The translations under genes and the position numbers were made by a program. From Candidatus Cryptobacteroides gallistercoris (GTDB lineage Bacteria > Bacteroidota > Bacteroidia > Bacteroidales > UBA932), in the NCBI GenBank assembly GCA_017694835.1, contig JADIMJ010000065.1:1-64000 (forward strand): a stretch of DNA of 64,000 bases. The letters run 5' to 3'. This document shows positions 45,421 through 53,948 of this stretch, piece after piece. Every line of letters starts with the position of its first letter. The stretch's first letter is position 1. The notes beneath the pieces are model-generated. The model was not told the DNA's origin. It did no database searches and saw only the letters and a program-made list of their open reading frames with translations.

Positions 45421-47613
45421 TCATTTCCTGTCCCTCACAACTATCTGGCCGTCCTTCACATCGACTTCTATTACGGAATCCCTGTGCACGCGGCCGTCGA
45501 GAATCTCCTTGGCGAGCAGGTTGACAAGCTCACGCTGCATGAGCCTCTTGATAGGACGGGCACCATATGCAGGTTCATAGCCTTTGGTGCTCATATAGTC
45601 AGTGAACCCTTCCGTGAATGTGATTGAGACACCGTTCTGGGAAAGCTTCTTCTTCAGGTCGTTCATCTGGAGATGAAGGATGTCACGGATGTCTTTCTGG
45701 GACAGGGGCTCGAACATGATGATTTCGTCAATCCTGTTGAGGAATTCAGGACGCACGGTTTTCTTAAGGATGTCTATGACATCTTTCTTGCACTCAAGCA
45801 GCATTTCGTCCCTTTTTTCCCTTGCGGCCTTCTCGGCAGACGGGTCAGCATCCTTGATGCCGATGACCGGAAGCCGGTCCATATAGCCCTGGATGATTTC
45901 AGCGCCGACATTCGAGGTCATGATAAGAATCGTGTTCTTGAAGTCAACTGTCCTTCCCTTGTTGTCGGTAAGCCGTCCGTCATCAAGCACCTGAAGCAGG
46001 ATATTGAATACATCCGGATGCGCTTTCTCTATCTCGTCGAGCAGAATGACAGAATACGGCTTGCGTCTCACGGCTTCCGTAAGCTGTCCGCCCTCGTCAT
46101 ATCCGACATATCCCGGAGGCGCACCGACAAGGCGGCTCACCGAATGACGCTCCTGATACTCGCTCATGTCTATTCGGGTAATCATGTTCTCGTCATTGAA
46201 CAGGAATTCTGCCAGGGCCTTGGCCAGTTCAGTCTTTCCGACACCTGTGGTACCCATGAACAGGAATGAGCCTATCGGCCTCTTCTCGTTCTGCAGCCCG
46301 GCACGGCTTCTCCTCACTGCATCGGACACGGCAGCTATCGCCTGGTCCTGGCCCACCACTCTCTTGTGAAGTTCATCCTCCATGCGGAGCAGCTTCTCCC
46401 TCTCGCTCTCAAGCATCCTTTTCACCGGTATGCCCGTCCACTTGGCCACGACTTCGGCTATGTCTTCAGGCGTGACGGACTCGGTGATGATAGGGTCCTT
46501 TATTGCCGCCTGCCTTGCGGTCAGGTCGTCTATCTTCTTTTTCGTCTCTGCCATCTTGCCGTAGCGGATTTCGGCTACCTTGCCGTAGTCCCCCGCCCTT
46601 TCGGCATTCTGGGCCTGAATCTTATAGTCCTCTATCTTCTGGCGGGCGTCCTGAAGTCCGGAAAGTATGCCTTTCTCCTCGTCCCATTTCTTCATCAGCT
46701 CCTCGCGCTGACTGTTCAGGGAAGCGAGGTCTTCCTTGATTTTGTCCATCTTCATCGAGACTCCCTCCCGCTTGATGGCCTCCTTCTCGATTTCAAGCTG
46801 GCGGATCTTGCTGTTGAGGTCATCTATAGGCTCCGGCACGGAATTCATTTCCAGCCTCAGCTTTGACGCAGCCTCATCCACAAGGTCAATGGCCTTGTCC
46901 GGAAGAAACCTGTTGGTAATGTACCTGTGTGAAAGTTCCACGGCCGCAATGAGGGCATCATCCTCTATCCGGACCTTATGGTGGTTCTCATATCTTTCCT
47001 TCAGTCCCCTCAGGATAGATATGGACTCGGCCGGAGTAGGCTCGTCCACCATGACCATCTGGAATCTTCTCTCAAGGGCCTTGTCTGTCTCGAAATACTT
47101 CTGGTATTCATCCAGGGTAGTCGATCCGATTGTCCTCAGCTCGCCCCTTGCAAGGGCAGGCTTCAGGATATTTGATGCGTCCATGGCTCCGGAAGTCCTT
47201 CCTGCACCGACCAGAGTATGTATCTCATCTATGAAAAGAATGATTTCTCCGTCGCTGTCAACGACTTCCTTGACCACTCCCTTCAGCCTTTCCTCAAATT
47301 CTCCCTGATACTTTGCACCCGCAATCAATGCTCCCAGGTCAAGAGAATATATCTTCTTGCTCTTAAGGTTCTCCGGGACCTGACCGTCGACAATCTTCTG
47401 GGCAATGCCCTCTGAGATGGCCGTCTTTCCCACACCAGGCTCGCCCACCAGTATAGGGTTGTTCTTGGTCCTTCGGCTCAGAATCTGGAGCACCCGGCGG
47501 ATTTCCTCGTCCCTGCCGATGACAGGGTCAAGTTTTCCCTGCGCCGCCTTCTCGTTGAGATTGACGGCGAACTTGCTCAAATTTTCAAACTTGCTGTTGG
47601 TATTGTTCTCCAT
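45421..47613 (-). CDS. clpB: ClpB disaggregase lacking the N-terminal domain
   Basis: The 730-residue AAA+ chaperone has the D1 module (Walker A GEPGVGKT at 57-64, Walker B LFIDEIHT), the ClpB-specific coiled-coil M domain (about 255-375) and the D2 module (Walker A GTTGVGKT at 454-461, sensor region and C-terminal D2 small domain). It works with DnaK to pull proteins from aggregates. The usual N-domain of about 150 residues is absent: the protein starts 16 residues before [15 protein letters not shown]. The ATG has a good GGAG ribosome-binding site, so this is the natural start. A palindrome lies upstream. Confidence 0.92.
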   Translation of the reverse strand: MENNTNSKFENLSKFAVNLNEKAAQGKLDPVIGRDEEIRRVLQILSRRTKNNPILVGEPGVGKTAISEGIAQKIVDGQVPENLKSKKIYSLDLGALIAGAKYQGEFEERLKGVVKEVVDSDGEIILFIDEIHTLVGAGRTSGAMDASNILKPALARGELRTIGSTTLDEYQKYFETDKALERRFQMVMVDEPTPAESISILRGLKERYENHHKVRIEDDALIAAVELSHRYITNRFLPDKAIDLVDEAASKLRLEMNSVPEPIDDLNSKIRQLEIEKEAIKREGVSMKMDKIKEDLASLNSQREELMKKWDEEKGILSGLQDARQKIEDYKIQAQNAERAGDYGKVAEIRYGKMAETKKKIDDLTARQAAIKDPIITESVTPEDIAEVVAKWTGIPVKRMLESEREKLLRMEDELHKRVVGQDQAIAAVSDAVRRSRAGLQNEKRPIGSFLFMGTTGVGKTELAKALAEFLFNDENMITRIDMSEYQERHSVSRLVGAPPGYVGYDEGGQLTEAVRRKPYSVILLDEIEKAHPDVFNILLQVLDDGRLTDNKGRTVDFKNTILIMTSNVGAEIIQGYMDRLPVIGIKDADPSAEKAAREKRDEMLLECKKDVIDILKKTVRPEFLNRIDEIIMFEPLSQKDIRDILHLQMNDLKKKLSQNGVSITFTEGFTDYMSTKGYEPAYGARPIKRLMQRELVNLLAKEILDGRVHRDSVIEVDVKDGQIVVRDRK

Positions 47614-47693
47614 AATTTTTCTCCTTTTGTTCTGTCCGTACGCTGCATGACTTCAATTGCTGCATCTTCATGACGGGGAAATACCATACAGGA

Positions 47694-47725
47694 ATAGCCG
47701 TCTGCCCGAACGGACAAACGGCTAT
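47694..47725. promoter_or_regulatory. Hairpin between secG and clpB
   Basis: ATAGCCGT (47694-47701) pairs with ACGGCTAT (47718-47725), with a partial inner stem TGCCCG/CGGACA. It could be the terminator of secG, though no clear T run follows, or part of the clpB leader RNA. Confidence 0.5.
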
Positions 47726-47753
47726 AATCAAAATATATTCCAACGCCCCGCAG

Positions 47754-47770
47754 ACTGACATTTTGTCAGT
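47754..47770. promoter_or_regulatory. Perfect palindrome upstream of clpB
   Basis: ACTGACA-TTT-TGTCAGT, 7 plus 7 bases with a 3-base centre. It lies about 140 bases upstream of the clpB start and 35 bases beyond the secG stop. No TAnnTTTG element is visible in this gap, so clpB may use another sigma factor or this dyad may bind a stress regulator. Confidence 0.5.
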
Positions 47771-47804
47771 TCTACAAAGCTTTATTCTTCTGTTTCAAAA
47801 AGTT

Positions 47805-48185
47805 CTATTCGGCATCTGCAGCCGGAGCTTCCTGGGCCGGAACTTCCTGGGCCGGGATTTCAGAAGCCGGGGCATCCTGAGGAAGCGGTGCGAAATCAGG
47901 AGTCCTGCCTGCTTCATTCTGCTCCACATTGTCGAAGAAATCATCCCCGCCGCGGTTTCCGGTGGTGAAAGTTGTCACTATTGAAAGAACAAATATGAAT
48001 GCTACAAGTCCCCAGGTGACTTTCTCGAGGATATCGGCTGTCTTGCGCACACCGAAAGTCTGGTTACCGACAGCAAAGTTGCTGGCAAGTCCACCCCCCT
48101 TGCTGTTCTGAAGCAGCACAACTACAGTCATAAGCACGCTTGCCAGAATGACCAGCACTGTAAGAATAGTAAATACGACACCCAT
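47805..48185 (-). CDS. secG: Protein translocase subunit SecG
   Basis: The 126-residue protein has the SecG pattern: a membrane helix at 4-27, the cytoplasmic loop LLQNSKGGGLASNFAVGNQTFGVRKTADILEKVTW and a second helix at about 58-76. A Pro/Glu/Ala-rich tail follows (LPQDAPASEIPAQEVPAQEAP), common in Bacteroidota SecG. It assists SecYE during protein export. It is the last gene of a run with the TPR and LptE genes. Confidence 0.93.
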   Translation of the reverse strand: MGVVFTILTVLVILASVLMTVVVLLQNSKGGGLASNFAVGNQTFGVRKTADILEKVTWGLVAFIFVLSIVTTFTTGNRGGDDFFDNVEQNEAGRTPDFAPLPQDAPASEIPAQEVPAQEAPAADAE

Positions 48186-48190
48186 AATCG

Positions 48191-48769
48191 CTATTTTTTA
48201 ATTTCTTGGTCCAATTTTTCAATAAGGGCTGCAAAGTAAGCATTTTTTTCCGGATATGCCAAAATTAGTTTTGAATAAATGTCCTTTGCCTGTTCATAAT
48301 AGCCCTGATCGGCATATATCTGCGCCAGAGTCTCCGTATAGAAAGCCAGGCTCTCGCCTGCGGCCCCCCCTTTCTCTCCTGCATAGTCTCCTGCATGCGG
48401 ATGGAAGCTGCCGAATACCGGATCCTCCTGTTTCCTCACCATGTCATATTCTTCCTGAGAAAAATAATCTCCGCCGGCCACATGCACCCTGCGGGAATTC
48501 ATGCCGCTGCTCATTTTCCTGAGCAGGCCGGCCAAATCCCCGTCAGAACAATCCCTGCCTGACGGGTCACGGAGAATACCGGCAATGATTTTTCTGGAAG
48601 GCACATACATGGCGGCATCCGAATACTGGGACAGCCCCCAGCCTTCACCTCCGGCAGAATACATTCTCCGGCAAAGTTCTTTCCTTGCGGCCCCGAACCA
48701 GGGATAGAGGCTGACGACTCCGGCCAGCTCTTCCATGGACAACTTTTTCAGCTCAATGAATCCTTCCAT
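48191..48769 (-). CDS. TPR-like protein of the lptE-secG cluster
   Basis: The 192-residue protein has no signal peptide. A C-terminal tetratricopeptide-like pair of helices (SLAFYTETLAQIYADQGYYEQAKDIYSKLILAYPEKNAYFAALIEKLDQE) is clear, while the N-terminal half is unfamiliar. It lies 5 bases from secG, and proteins of this shape occur, as I recall, at the same place in other Bacteroidales. The function is unknown; a link to export or LPS assembly is only suggested by position. Confidence 0.7.
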   Translation of the reverse strand: MEGFIELKKLSMEELAGVVSLYPWFGAARKELCRRMYSAGGEGWGLSQYSDAAMYVPSRKIIAGILRDPSGRDCSDGDLAGLLRKMSSGMNSRRVHVAGGDYFSQEEYDMVRKQEDPVFGSFHPHAGDYAGEKGGAAGESLAFYTETLAQIYADQGYYEQAKDIYSKLILAYPEKNAYFAALIEKLDQEIKK

Positions 48770-48790
48770 AACCTCAGCCTCCGATGCCGT

Positions 48791-49372
48791 TTACCAGTTG
48801 GCAACAGTCGCATTGAATATGTCCTCGACAAGTGTCTCTATTATATCCGTGCACAAAGTCGACTCCACCGCATCCAGCGACTGCATGGAATCATAGTCCG
48901 CATATGCGGAGAAGGACTTTTCAAAATCATCCTCGGGATACTTCCTGTTCATGAAATATATCTTCACCGTCACGGTCAGCCTGTTCTGGGCGGCGACCTC
49001 GTCCGCCGTCACTGCCGTTGCGCGGACATCATATCCTGTTATCTCCCCCGTTATCTCAAGGTCTCCCTCCATGTCCACTTCCTCAAGTCTGGTAAGGCGC
49101 CTGAACTGGTCCCTGAGCGCCTCGGTAAGCTCGTTGCTCAATGTCGGATTGACCCGGAGCGCCTTATATTCAAAATAATTGATTGTAACAGTATAGACAT
49201 CCGGCTGGATGGATGTGCCGGAAAAAGAATATATGCCGCACGAGTGGAAAACCGGGACGGAGACCGCAAGCACGATGACCGCCGAAAGCAGCGGAAGCCA
49301 CCTCCTGAATCTGTTTCCCGTTATCTCTTTGCTGCTGATTTTCTCCTTGTTGTTTCTGATTATCTTTCTCAT
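48791..49372 (-). CDS. LptE-family outer-membrane assembly lipoprotein
   Basis: The 193-residue lipoprotein has an unusually long N-terminal extension before the lipobox (HSC, Cys45), followed by GIYSFSGTSIQPDVYTVTINYF, the signature of the Bacteroidota LptE family. It plugs LptD and helps insert LPS into the outer membrane. Its ATG is inside a 21-bp tandem duplication shared with the end of the upstream sigma-54 activator gene. Confidence 0.85.
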   Translation of the reverse strand: MRKIIRNNKEKISSKEITGNRFRRWLPLLSAVIVLAVSVPVFHSCGIYSFSGTSIQPDVYTVTINYFEYKALRVNPTLSNELTEALRDQFRRLTRLEEVDMEGDLEITGEITGYDVRATAVTADEVAAQNRLTVTVKIYFMNRKYPEDDFEKSFSAYADYDSMQSLDAVESTLCTDIIETLVEDIFNATVANW

Positions 49373-49412
49373 TGGTCTGCCGTTGTCTTTAATTGGTCTG
49401 CCGTCGTCATTA
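49371..49412. repeat. Tandem 21-bp duplication at the lptE start
   Basis: Two direct copies, 49371-49391 and 49392-49412, differ at only a few positions (shared core ATTGGTCTGCCGT). Copy one covers the second and third bases of the lptE start codon; copy two reaches the stop of the sigma-54 activator gene. The unit is therefore an exact duplicate of the gene junction. Confidence 0.75.
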
Positions 49413-50687
49413 TTCGGCTATGTTCTTGAGTTTCCGGTAAAGGGTCCTTTCTGAAATGCCGAGCTCGGCGGCAGCAAGTTTCCGGTTACCGTTATATTTT
49501 TCCAACGCTTTTCTGATAAGGCCCTCCCCCGCCTTCTCAAGGGAAAGGCTGTCCGGCTCCTCATGATGTTCTCCTGACGGACGCACGGACCCGTCTCTGA
49601 GATTTATGACCGCCGCAGGCGTTATATCCGGGGCATCAGGCTGTTCAGGATCCTGCCAATCGGCATCTTCCGGGTCTCCGGGAGCAACGGGTACATCCGC
49701 CGTATGGGCGGAAAGCCTGCCTGCCGGCATGCCGGAACTGCCGCCAAGCACCACTTCCTTAAGATAGTCCACTTCCTGCCGCAGCTGGTATATCATTCTT
49801 ATGACAGCCTCCCTTTCCGACGGACTGACCGTCTCCTCTGCCATCCTTGACTTGACAGGCAGCATGCTGTGGTCATCCTTGGGTATATACATGGAGAGCA
49901 CGTCCGCATTTATCTCAAGGCGCTCTGCCTTTGAAGTCAGTTTCACGGACTCAAGGGCAGAGACGGTCTCTGCCACATTCTTGAGCTGACGGATATTGCC
50001 CGGCCACCTGTAACTTCTGAGCAGCGCGACCGCATCCGGAGACAGCGACACTTTCGCCATTCCGTATTTTTCAGAAAAATCCGAAGCGAACTTTCTGAAC
50101 AGCAGATGAATATCTTCCTTGCGCTCTCTCAGGGCAGGCATTGTTATCACCACGGCAGCAAGCCTGTAATACAGGTCTTCCCTGAATTTGCCGCGGGAAA
50201 CCGCATGCATGAGATTGACATTTGTGGCAGCCACAACCCGGACATCCGTCTTGAGCACTTTCGACGAGCCGACTCTGATGAACTCGCCGGACTGCAGCAC
50301 CCTCAGGAGCTTTGCCTGCGAAGCCAGAGGAAGTTCCCCGATTTCGTCAAGGAAAAGCGTACCGCCGTCCGCCTCTTCAAAATACCCCCTCCGCATCTCC
50401 GCGGCTCCGGTAAAGGCGCCTTTCTCATGTCCGAAAAGCTCCGAATCAATCGTTCCTTCAGGAATCGCCCCGCAGTTGACGGCAAAATACTTTCCTGTCC
50501 TGCGGCGGCTGAACTGATGGATGATTTTCGGTATGTTCTCTTTTCCCACCCCGCTTTCTCCGCTGATGAGCACAGTAAGGTCAGTAGGGGCGACAGCGAC
50601 AGCAATCTCAAGGGCCCGGTTAAGCCCCGGATCATTGCCGATGATATCAAATTTATTCTTAAGAGTCTGGAGTTCCTGATTTGTCAT
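49410..50687 (-). CDS. Sigma-54-dependent response-type transcriptional activator
   Basis: From the ATG at 50687 there are 425 residues. An AAA+ domain (about 17-245) carries Walker A GESGVGKE at 43-50, the sigma-54 contact loop GAFTGA at 90-95 and Walker B LFLDEI at 111-116. A Fis-type helix-turn-helix (GNRKLAAAELGISERTLYRKLK) ends the protein. There is no receiver domain. The linker at about 300-370 is low in complexity. It is the first gene of a cluster with LptE and SecG. Its -7 element lies only 7 bases before the ATG. Confidence 0.92.
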   Translation of the reverse strand: MTNQELQTLKNKFDIIGNDPGLNRALEIAVAVAPTDLTVLISGESGVGKENIPKIIHQFSRRRTGKYFAVNCGAIPEGTIDSELFGHEKGAFTGAAEMRRGYFEEADGGTLFLDEIGELPLASQAKLLRVLQSGEFIRVGSSKVLKTDVRVVAATNVNLMHAVSRGKFREDLYYRLAAVVITMPALRERKEDIHLLFRKFASDFSEKYGMAKVSLSPDAVALLRSYRWPGNIRQLKNVAETVSALESVKLTSKAERLEINADVLSMYIPKDDHSMLPVKSRMAEETVSPSEREAVIRMIYQLRQEVDYLKEVVLGGSSGMPAGRLSAHTADVPVAPGDPEDADWQDPEQPDAPDITPAAVINLRDGSVRPSGEHHEEPDSLSLEKAGEGLIRKALEKYNGNRKLAAAELGISERTLYRKLKNIAE

Positions 50688-50752
50688 AATGCGCAAAGTT
50701 AAGAAAAGGCATGAAAAATAGCGCAGGAATACCGAAAATTTAAAATAATGAT

Positions 50753-50760
50753 TATATTTG
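50753..50760 (+). promoter_or_regulatory. -7 element TATATTTG for the OmpA/TPR lipoprotein
   Basis: An exact TAnnTTTG lies 67 bases upstream of the ATG at 50828. I see no TTG at the right distance, so the -33 is weak. Confidence 0.45.
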
Positions 50761-50827
50761 CAATGATTACGCGCCGGAAAAAGCGTGCAGTCGTTTATGA
50801 AAAACAAACCATTAATTTATATTTGAA

Positions 50828-52474
50828 ATGAAAAAAGGTATCAAACTTTTGTCATCTGTCGTCCTCGGACTGGCAGCAGTTGCCTGCAGCTCCCCGGAAA
50901 AAATGGCAGACATGGCGGAGAACGTGACTGTTAAGTGCGACCCTGCCGTACTTGAAGTTGTAGCCGGAGAAATCGATGCTACTGTTTCCGTTACTTATCC
51001 TGCTGACTATTTCCATCCTAAGGCTATTCTGGAAGTGACTCCGGTACTGGTCTATGAAGGAGGAGAGGCAGCCATGGAACCATTCATGTATAAGGGAGAA
51101 AAGGTCCTCGACAACTACAAGTCCATCTCTTCCGAAGGCCAGACCGTAACTGAAAAAGTACATTTTACATATGTACCTGGCATGGAAAAGGGCTATCTTG
51201 AGCTCCGCGGCGTCGTAATACACAAGAAGAAATCAGTCAACCTTCCGGTGAAGAAAGTCGCTGACGGCACCAACACCACATACATGCTCGTAAACAAAGA
51301 AGGCAAGCTTGACTACATTCCTGACAGCTATCAGGAAATCATCAAGCAGACGGCTGAAGGCCAGATTCTCTATACCATCAACAGCTCAACTGTCAGAAAC
51401 AGCCAGCTCAAGTCAGAGTCTATCAAGAGCTTCCAGGAGGCACTTGATGAAATCAACGCCAACGAGCGCAAAGAAATCGTAAGCACTGACATCATCGCCT
51501 ACGCTTCACCTGACGGAGGAGAGGAACTCAACGCCAAGCTTTCCGACAAGCGTTCCACTTCAGCGGAAAAGGCTTACGGCAAGGTTACAAAAGGCCATGA
51601 GGTAGAGGCTCCGGTAAACGTGAAGAGCATCGGACAGGACTGGGAAGGCTTCCAGGAACTCGTCGCCCAGTCTGACATCGCAGACAAGGACCTTATCATC
51701 CGCGTGCTTTCAATGTACAGCGACCCGGCTGTCCGCGAAAAGGAAATCAAGAACATGTCTGCAGTATACCAGACACTTGCAAAGGAAATCCTTCCTGAAC
51801 TCCGCCGCGCAAGATTCATCGCAAACGTAGAGTTCACCAACTACTCCAACGAGGAACTCCTCCAGCTCATCGAAGAAAACATTGACGTGCTTGACGAAGA
51901 GGCTCTGCTCCGCGCAGCATCAGTAGCCAAGGAAAATTCCGCAAAGGCTGACATCTACAAGAAAGCCATCAATAAATACGGCAGCGACCGCGCACAGTAT
52001 AATCTCGCTGTAGTATATCTCAAGGAGAACAAGCTTGATGCAGCCAAGTCTGCCCTTGCGGAAGTCAAGGACCAGAACGCATACTGGCAGAACGCCATGG
52101 GCGTCGTAGCCCTGAGGGAAGGCAATGCGGCTGAAGCTGCCAAATACTTCAATGCCGCAGGCACCCAGACAGCAAAGGAAAACCTTGCAGTGCTTGACAT
52201 CCTCAACGGCAACTATGCTGCCGCTGCCGAGAAACTCGCAGATGCACAGGGATGCTGCCACAACAAGACTCTTGCATACATCCTTACCGGACAGCTTGAC
52301 AAGGCCGCAGCATCGGCAAAATGCGCAAGCCCGAGCGTTTCTTACCTGAAGGCAATCATCGCCGCACGCCAGGGCAATGCAGAAGAAGTCAAGGCTAACC
52401 TTGAGGCTGCAGGCAAAGTCGAGGCTCTCGCAGAAAGGGCAGCAAAAGACATTGAATTCGCACAGTACAGGTAA
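50828..52474 (+). CDS. OmpA-like and TPR-containing lipoprotein
   Basis: The 548-residue lipoprotein (Cys20 in AVACSS) has an N-terminal beta domain, an OmpA-like peptidoglycan-binding segment (about 195-290, DIIAYASPDGGEELNAKLSDKRSTSAEKAYGKV) and a C-terminal run of TPR helices (about 365-545) rich in Ala and Lys. It probably tethers the outer membrane to peptidoglycan and scaffolds partners. The codon use is more regular than in neighbours, suggesting high expression. A strong terminator follows 26 bases after the stop. Confidence 0.78.
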   Translation: MKKGIKLLSSVVLGLAAVACSSPEKMADMAENVTVKCDPAVLEVVAGEIDATVSVTYPADYFHPKAILEVTPVLVYEGGEAAMEPFMYKGEKVLDNYKSISSEGQTVTEKVHFTYVPGMEKGYLELRGVVIHKKKSVNLPVKKVADGTNTTYMLVNKEGKLDYIPDSYQEIIKQTAEGQILYTINSSTVRNSQLKSESIKSFQEALDEINANERKEIVSTDIIAYASPDGGEELNAKLSDKRSTSAEKAYGKVTKGHEVEAPVNVKSIGQDWEGFQELVAQSDIADKDLIIRVLSMYSDPAVREKEIKNMSAVYQTLAKEILPELRRARFIANVEFTNYSNEELLQLIEENIDVLDEEALLRAASVAKENSAKADIYKKAINKYGSDRAQYNLAVVYLKENKLDAAKSALAEVKDQNAYWQNAMGVVALREGNAAEAAKYFNAAGTQTAKENLAVLDILNGNYAAAAEKLADAQGCCHNKTLAYILTGQLDKAAASAKCASPSVSYLKAIIAARQGNAEEVKANLEAAGKVEALAERAAKDIEFAQYR

Positions 52475-52500
52475 TCTGACGCTGCAGTTCACGAAAAAAG

Positions 52501-52532
52501 GAAGTGGTCCGGAAGGATCACTTCTTTTTTTT
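52501..52532 (+). terminator. Intrinsic terminator after the OmpA/TPR gene
   Basis: GAAGTGGTCC (52501-52510) pairs with GGATCACTTC (52515-52524), with one G.T pair, a GGAA loop and eight T residues (52525-52532). Confidence 0.92.
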
Positions 52533-52609
52533 CGTATTCCCTATTTTAACATGGCCTACAATATATGATTTACCTGAATTAATGCCTATATTTGAAACAA
52601 AAACAAAGC

Positions 52610-53944
52610 ATGAACAAGACACTGGTAACAGCTTGCCTGTCCATGGCCGTCATGGCCGTAGCAGCATCTTTCAGCGAAAGAGAAATTTATGCCGCGGATT
52701 ACACTCCTGCCCCGGAAAACCTTGCATCACGGGAAGCATTCAGAGAAGACAGATTCGGAATATTCATCCATTGGGGCGTATACTCCATGCTTGCCACCGG
52801 TGAATGGACCATGACCAACAGGGACCTGAACTACAAAGAATACGCAAAGCTTGCCGGAGGCTTCTTTCCGGCATCATTCAATGCAGAAGAATGGGTGTCG
52901 GCAATCAAAGACGCCGGAGCAAAATACATCTGTTTTACCACAAGGCATCATGACGGTTTCTCCATGTTTGACAGCGGCGTCACAGGATATGACATCATGG
53001 ATGCATCTCCGTTCAGGCGAGATATTGTGAAGGAACTTGCAGACGAATGCCACAGACAGGGCATTGAAGTACATTTCTACTATTCGCTGATTGACTGGGG
53101 ACGGGAAGATGCCCCGAGGGGAAGGACCGGACTCGGTACTGGACGCCCGCTTGACACTGTGGACAAGGACTCATACTACGATTTCATGAAAGCCCAGCTC
53201 ACCGAATTGCTGACAAACTACGGACCTGTCAGGGCAATCTGGTTCGACGGGCACTGGGACCAGGACCAGAATCCGGACTTTGACTGGCGATATGATGAGC
53301 TGTACGGACTTATACATTCCCTGCAGCCCGGCTGTCTCGTGGGCAACAATCACCATCTTGCTCCGTTCTATGGAGAAGACATCCAGATTTTCGAAAGGGA
53401 CCTGCCCGGAGAAAACACCGCAGGCCTGTCCGGACAGGAAGTCAGCGACGCCCTGCCCCTGGAGACCTGCCAGACAATGAACGGCATGTGGGGATACAAG
53501 ATAACCGACCTTGACTACAAATCCGTCGGGAATCTTGTCCAGTATCTTGCCGGAGCAGCAGGCAGAGATGCCAATCTGCTCCTCAATGTCGGGCCTCAGC
53601 CGGACGGCAGACTTCCGGAGCAGGCCCTTGACAGGATGAAAGGCATGGGAGAATGGCTCCGGGAATTCGGACATACCATATATGGCACGAGAGGAGGAGA
53701 AATGACTCCCCGCGACTGGGGCGTCATGACCCGCAGGGACAACATCCGCTATGTACACATCATGAACTGTCATGACAATACTCTATTCGTCCCGTTCACA
53801 TCCGGGAAAGTCCGCAAGGCAGTATGCCTCAACGACGGCAGGACACTTGAATTCCGCCAGGACAAGGACGGAGTTCTCCTGAAGCTCGGACGCATCCCGA
53901 CAGAAACGGACATGATTGTGGAACTGACGCTCAACACCATTTAA
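52610..53944 (+). CDS. GH29 alpha-L-fucosidase (A-type)
   Basis: The start at 52610 gives 444 residues with a signal peptide. The GH29 barrel is complete: FGIFIHWGVYSM, TTRHHDGFSMFDS, FYYSLIDWGREDAP, and the nucleophile Asp213 in AIWFDGHWDQD. The pattern, with FIHWG and YSLIDW, is that of the broad-specificity A group, which hydrolyses alpha-1,2, 1,3, 1,4 and 1,6 fucosides. It differs from the B-type gene at 13480. A -7 element TATATTTG (52587-52594) lies just before the ATG. The unknown gene starting at 53949 follows after four bases. Confidence 0.88.
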   Translation: MNKTLVTACLSMAVMAVAASFSEREIYAADYTPAPENLASREAFREDRFGIFIHWGVYSMLATGEWTMTNRDLNYKEYAKLAGGFFPASFNAEEWVSAIKDAGAKYICFTTRHHDGFSMFDSGVTGYDIMDASPFRRDIVKELADECHRQGIEVHFYYSLIDWGREDAPRGRTGLGTGRPLDTVDKDSYYDFMKAQLTELLTNYGPVRAIWFDGHWDQDQNPDFDWRYDELYGLIHSLQPGCLVGNNHHLAPFYGEDIQIFERDLPGENTAGLSGQEVSDALPLETCQTMNGMWGYKITDLDYKSVGNLVQYLAGAAGRDANLLLNVGPQPDGRLPEQALDRMKGMGEWLREFGHTIYGTRGGEMTPRDWGVMTRRDNIRYVHIMNCHDNTLFVPFTSGKVRKAVCLNDGRTLEFRQDKDGVLLKLGRIPTETDMIVELTLNTI

Positions 53945-53948
53945 TGCC

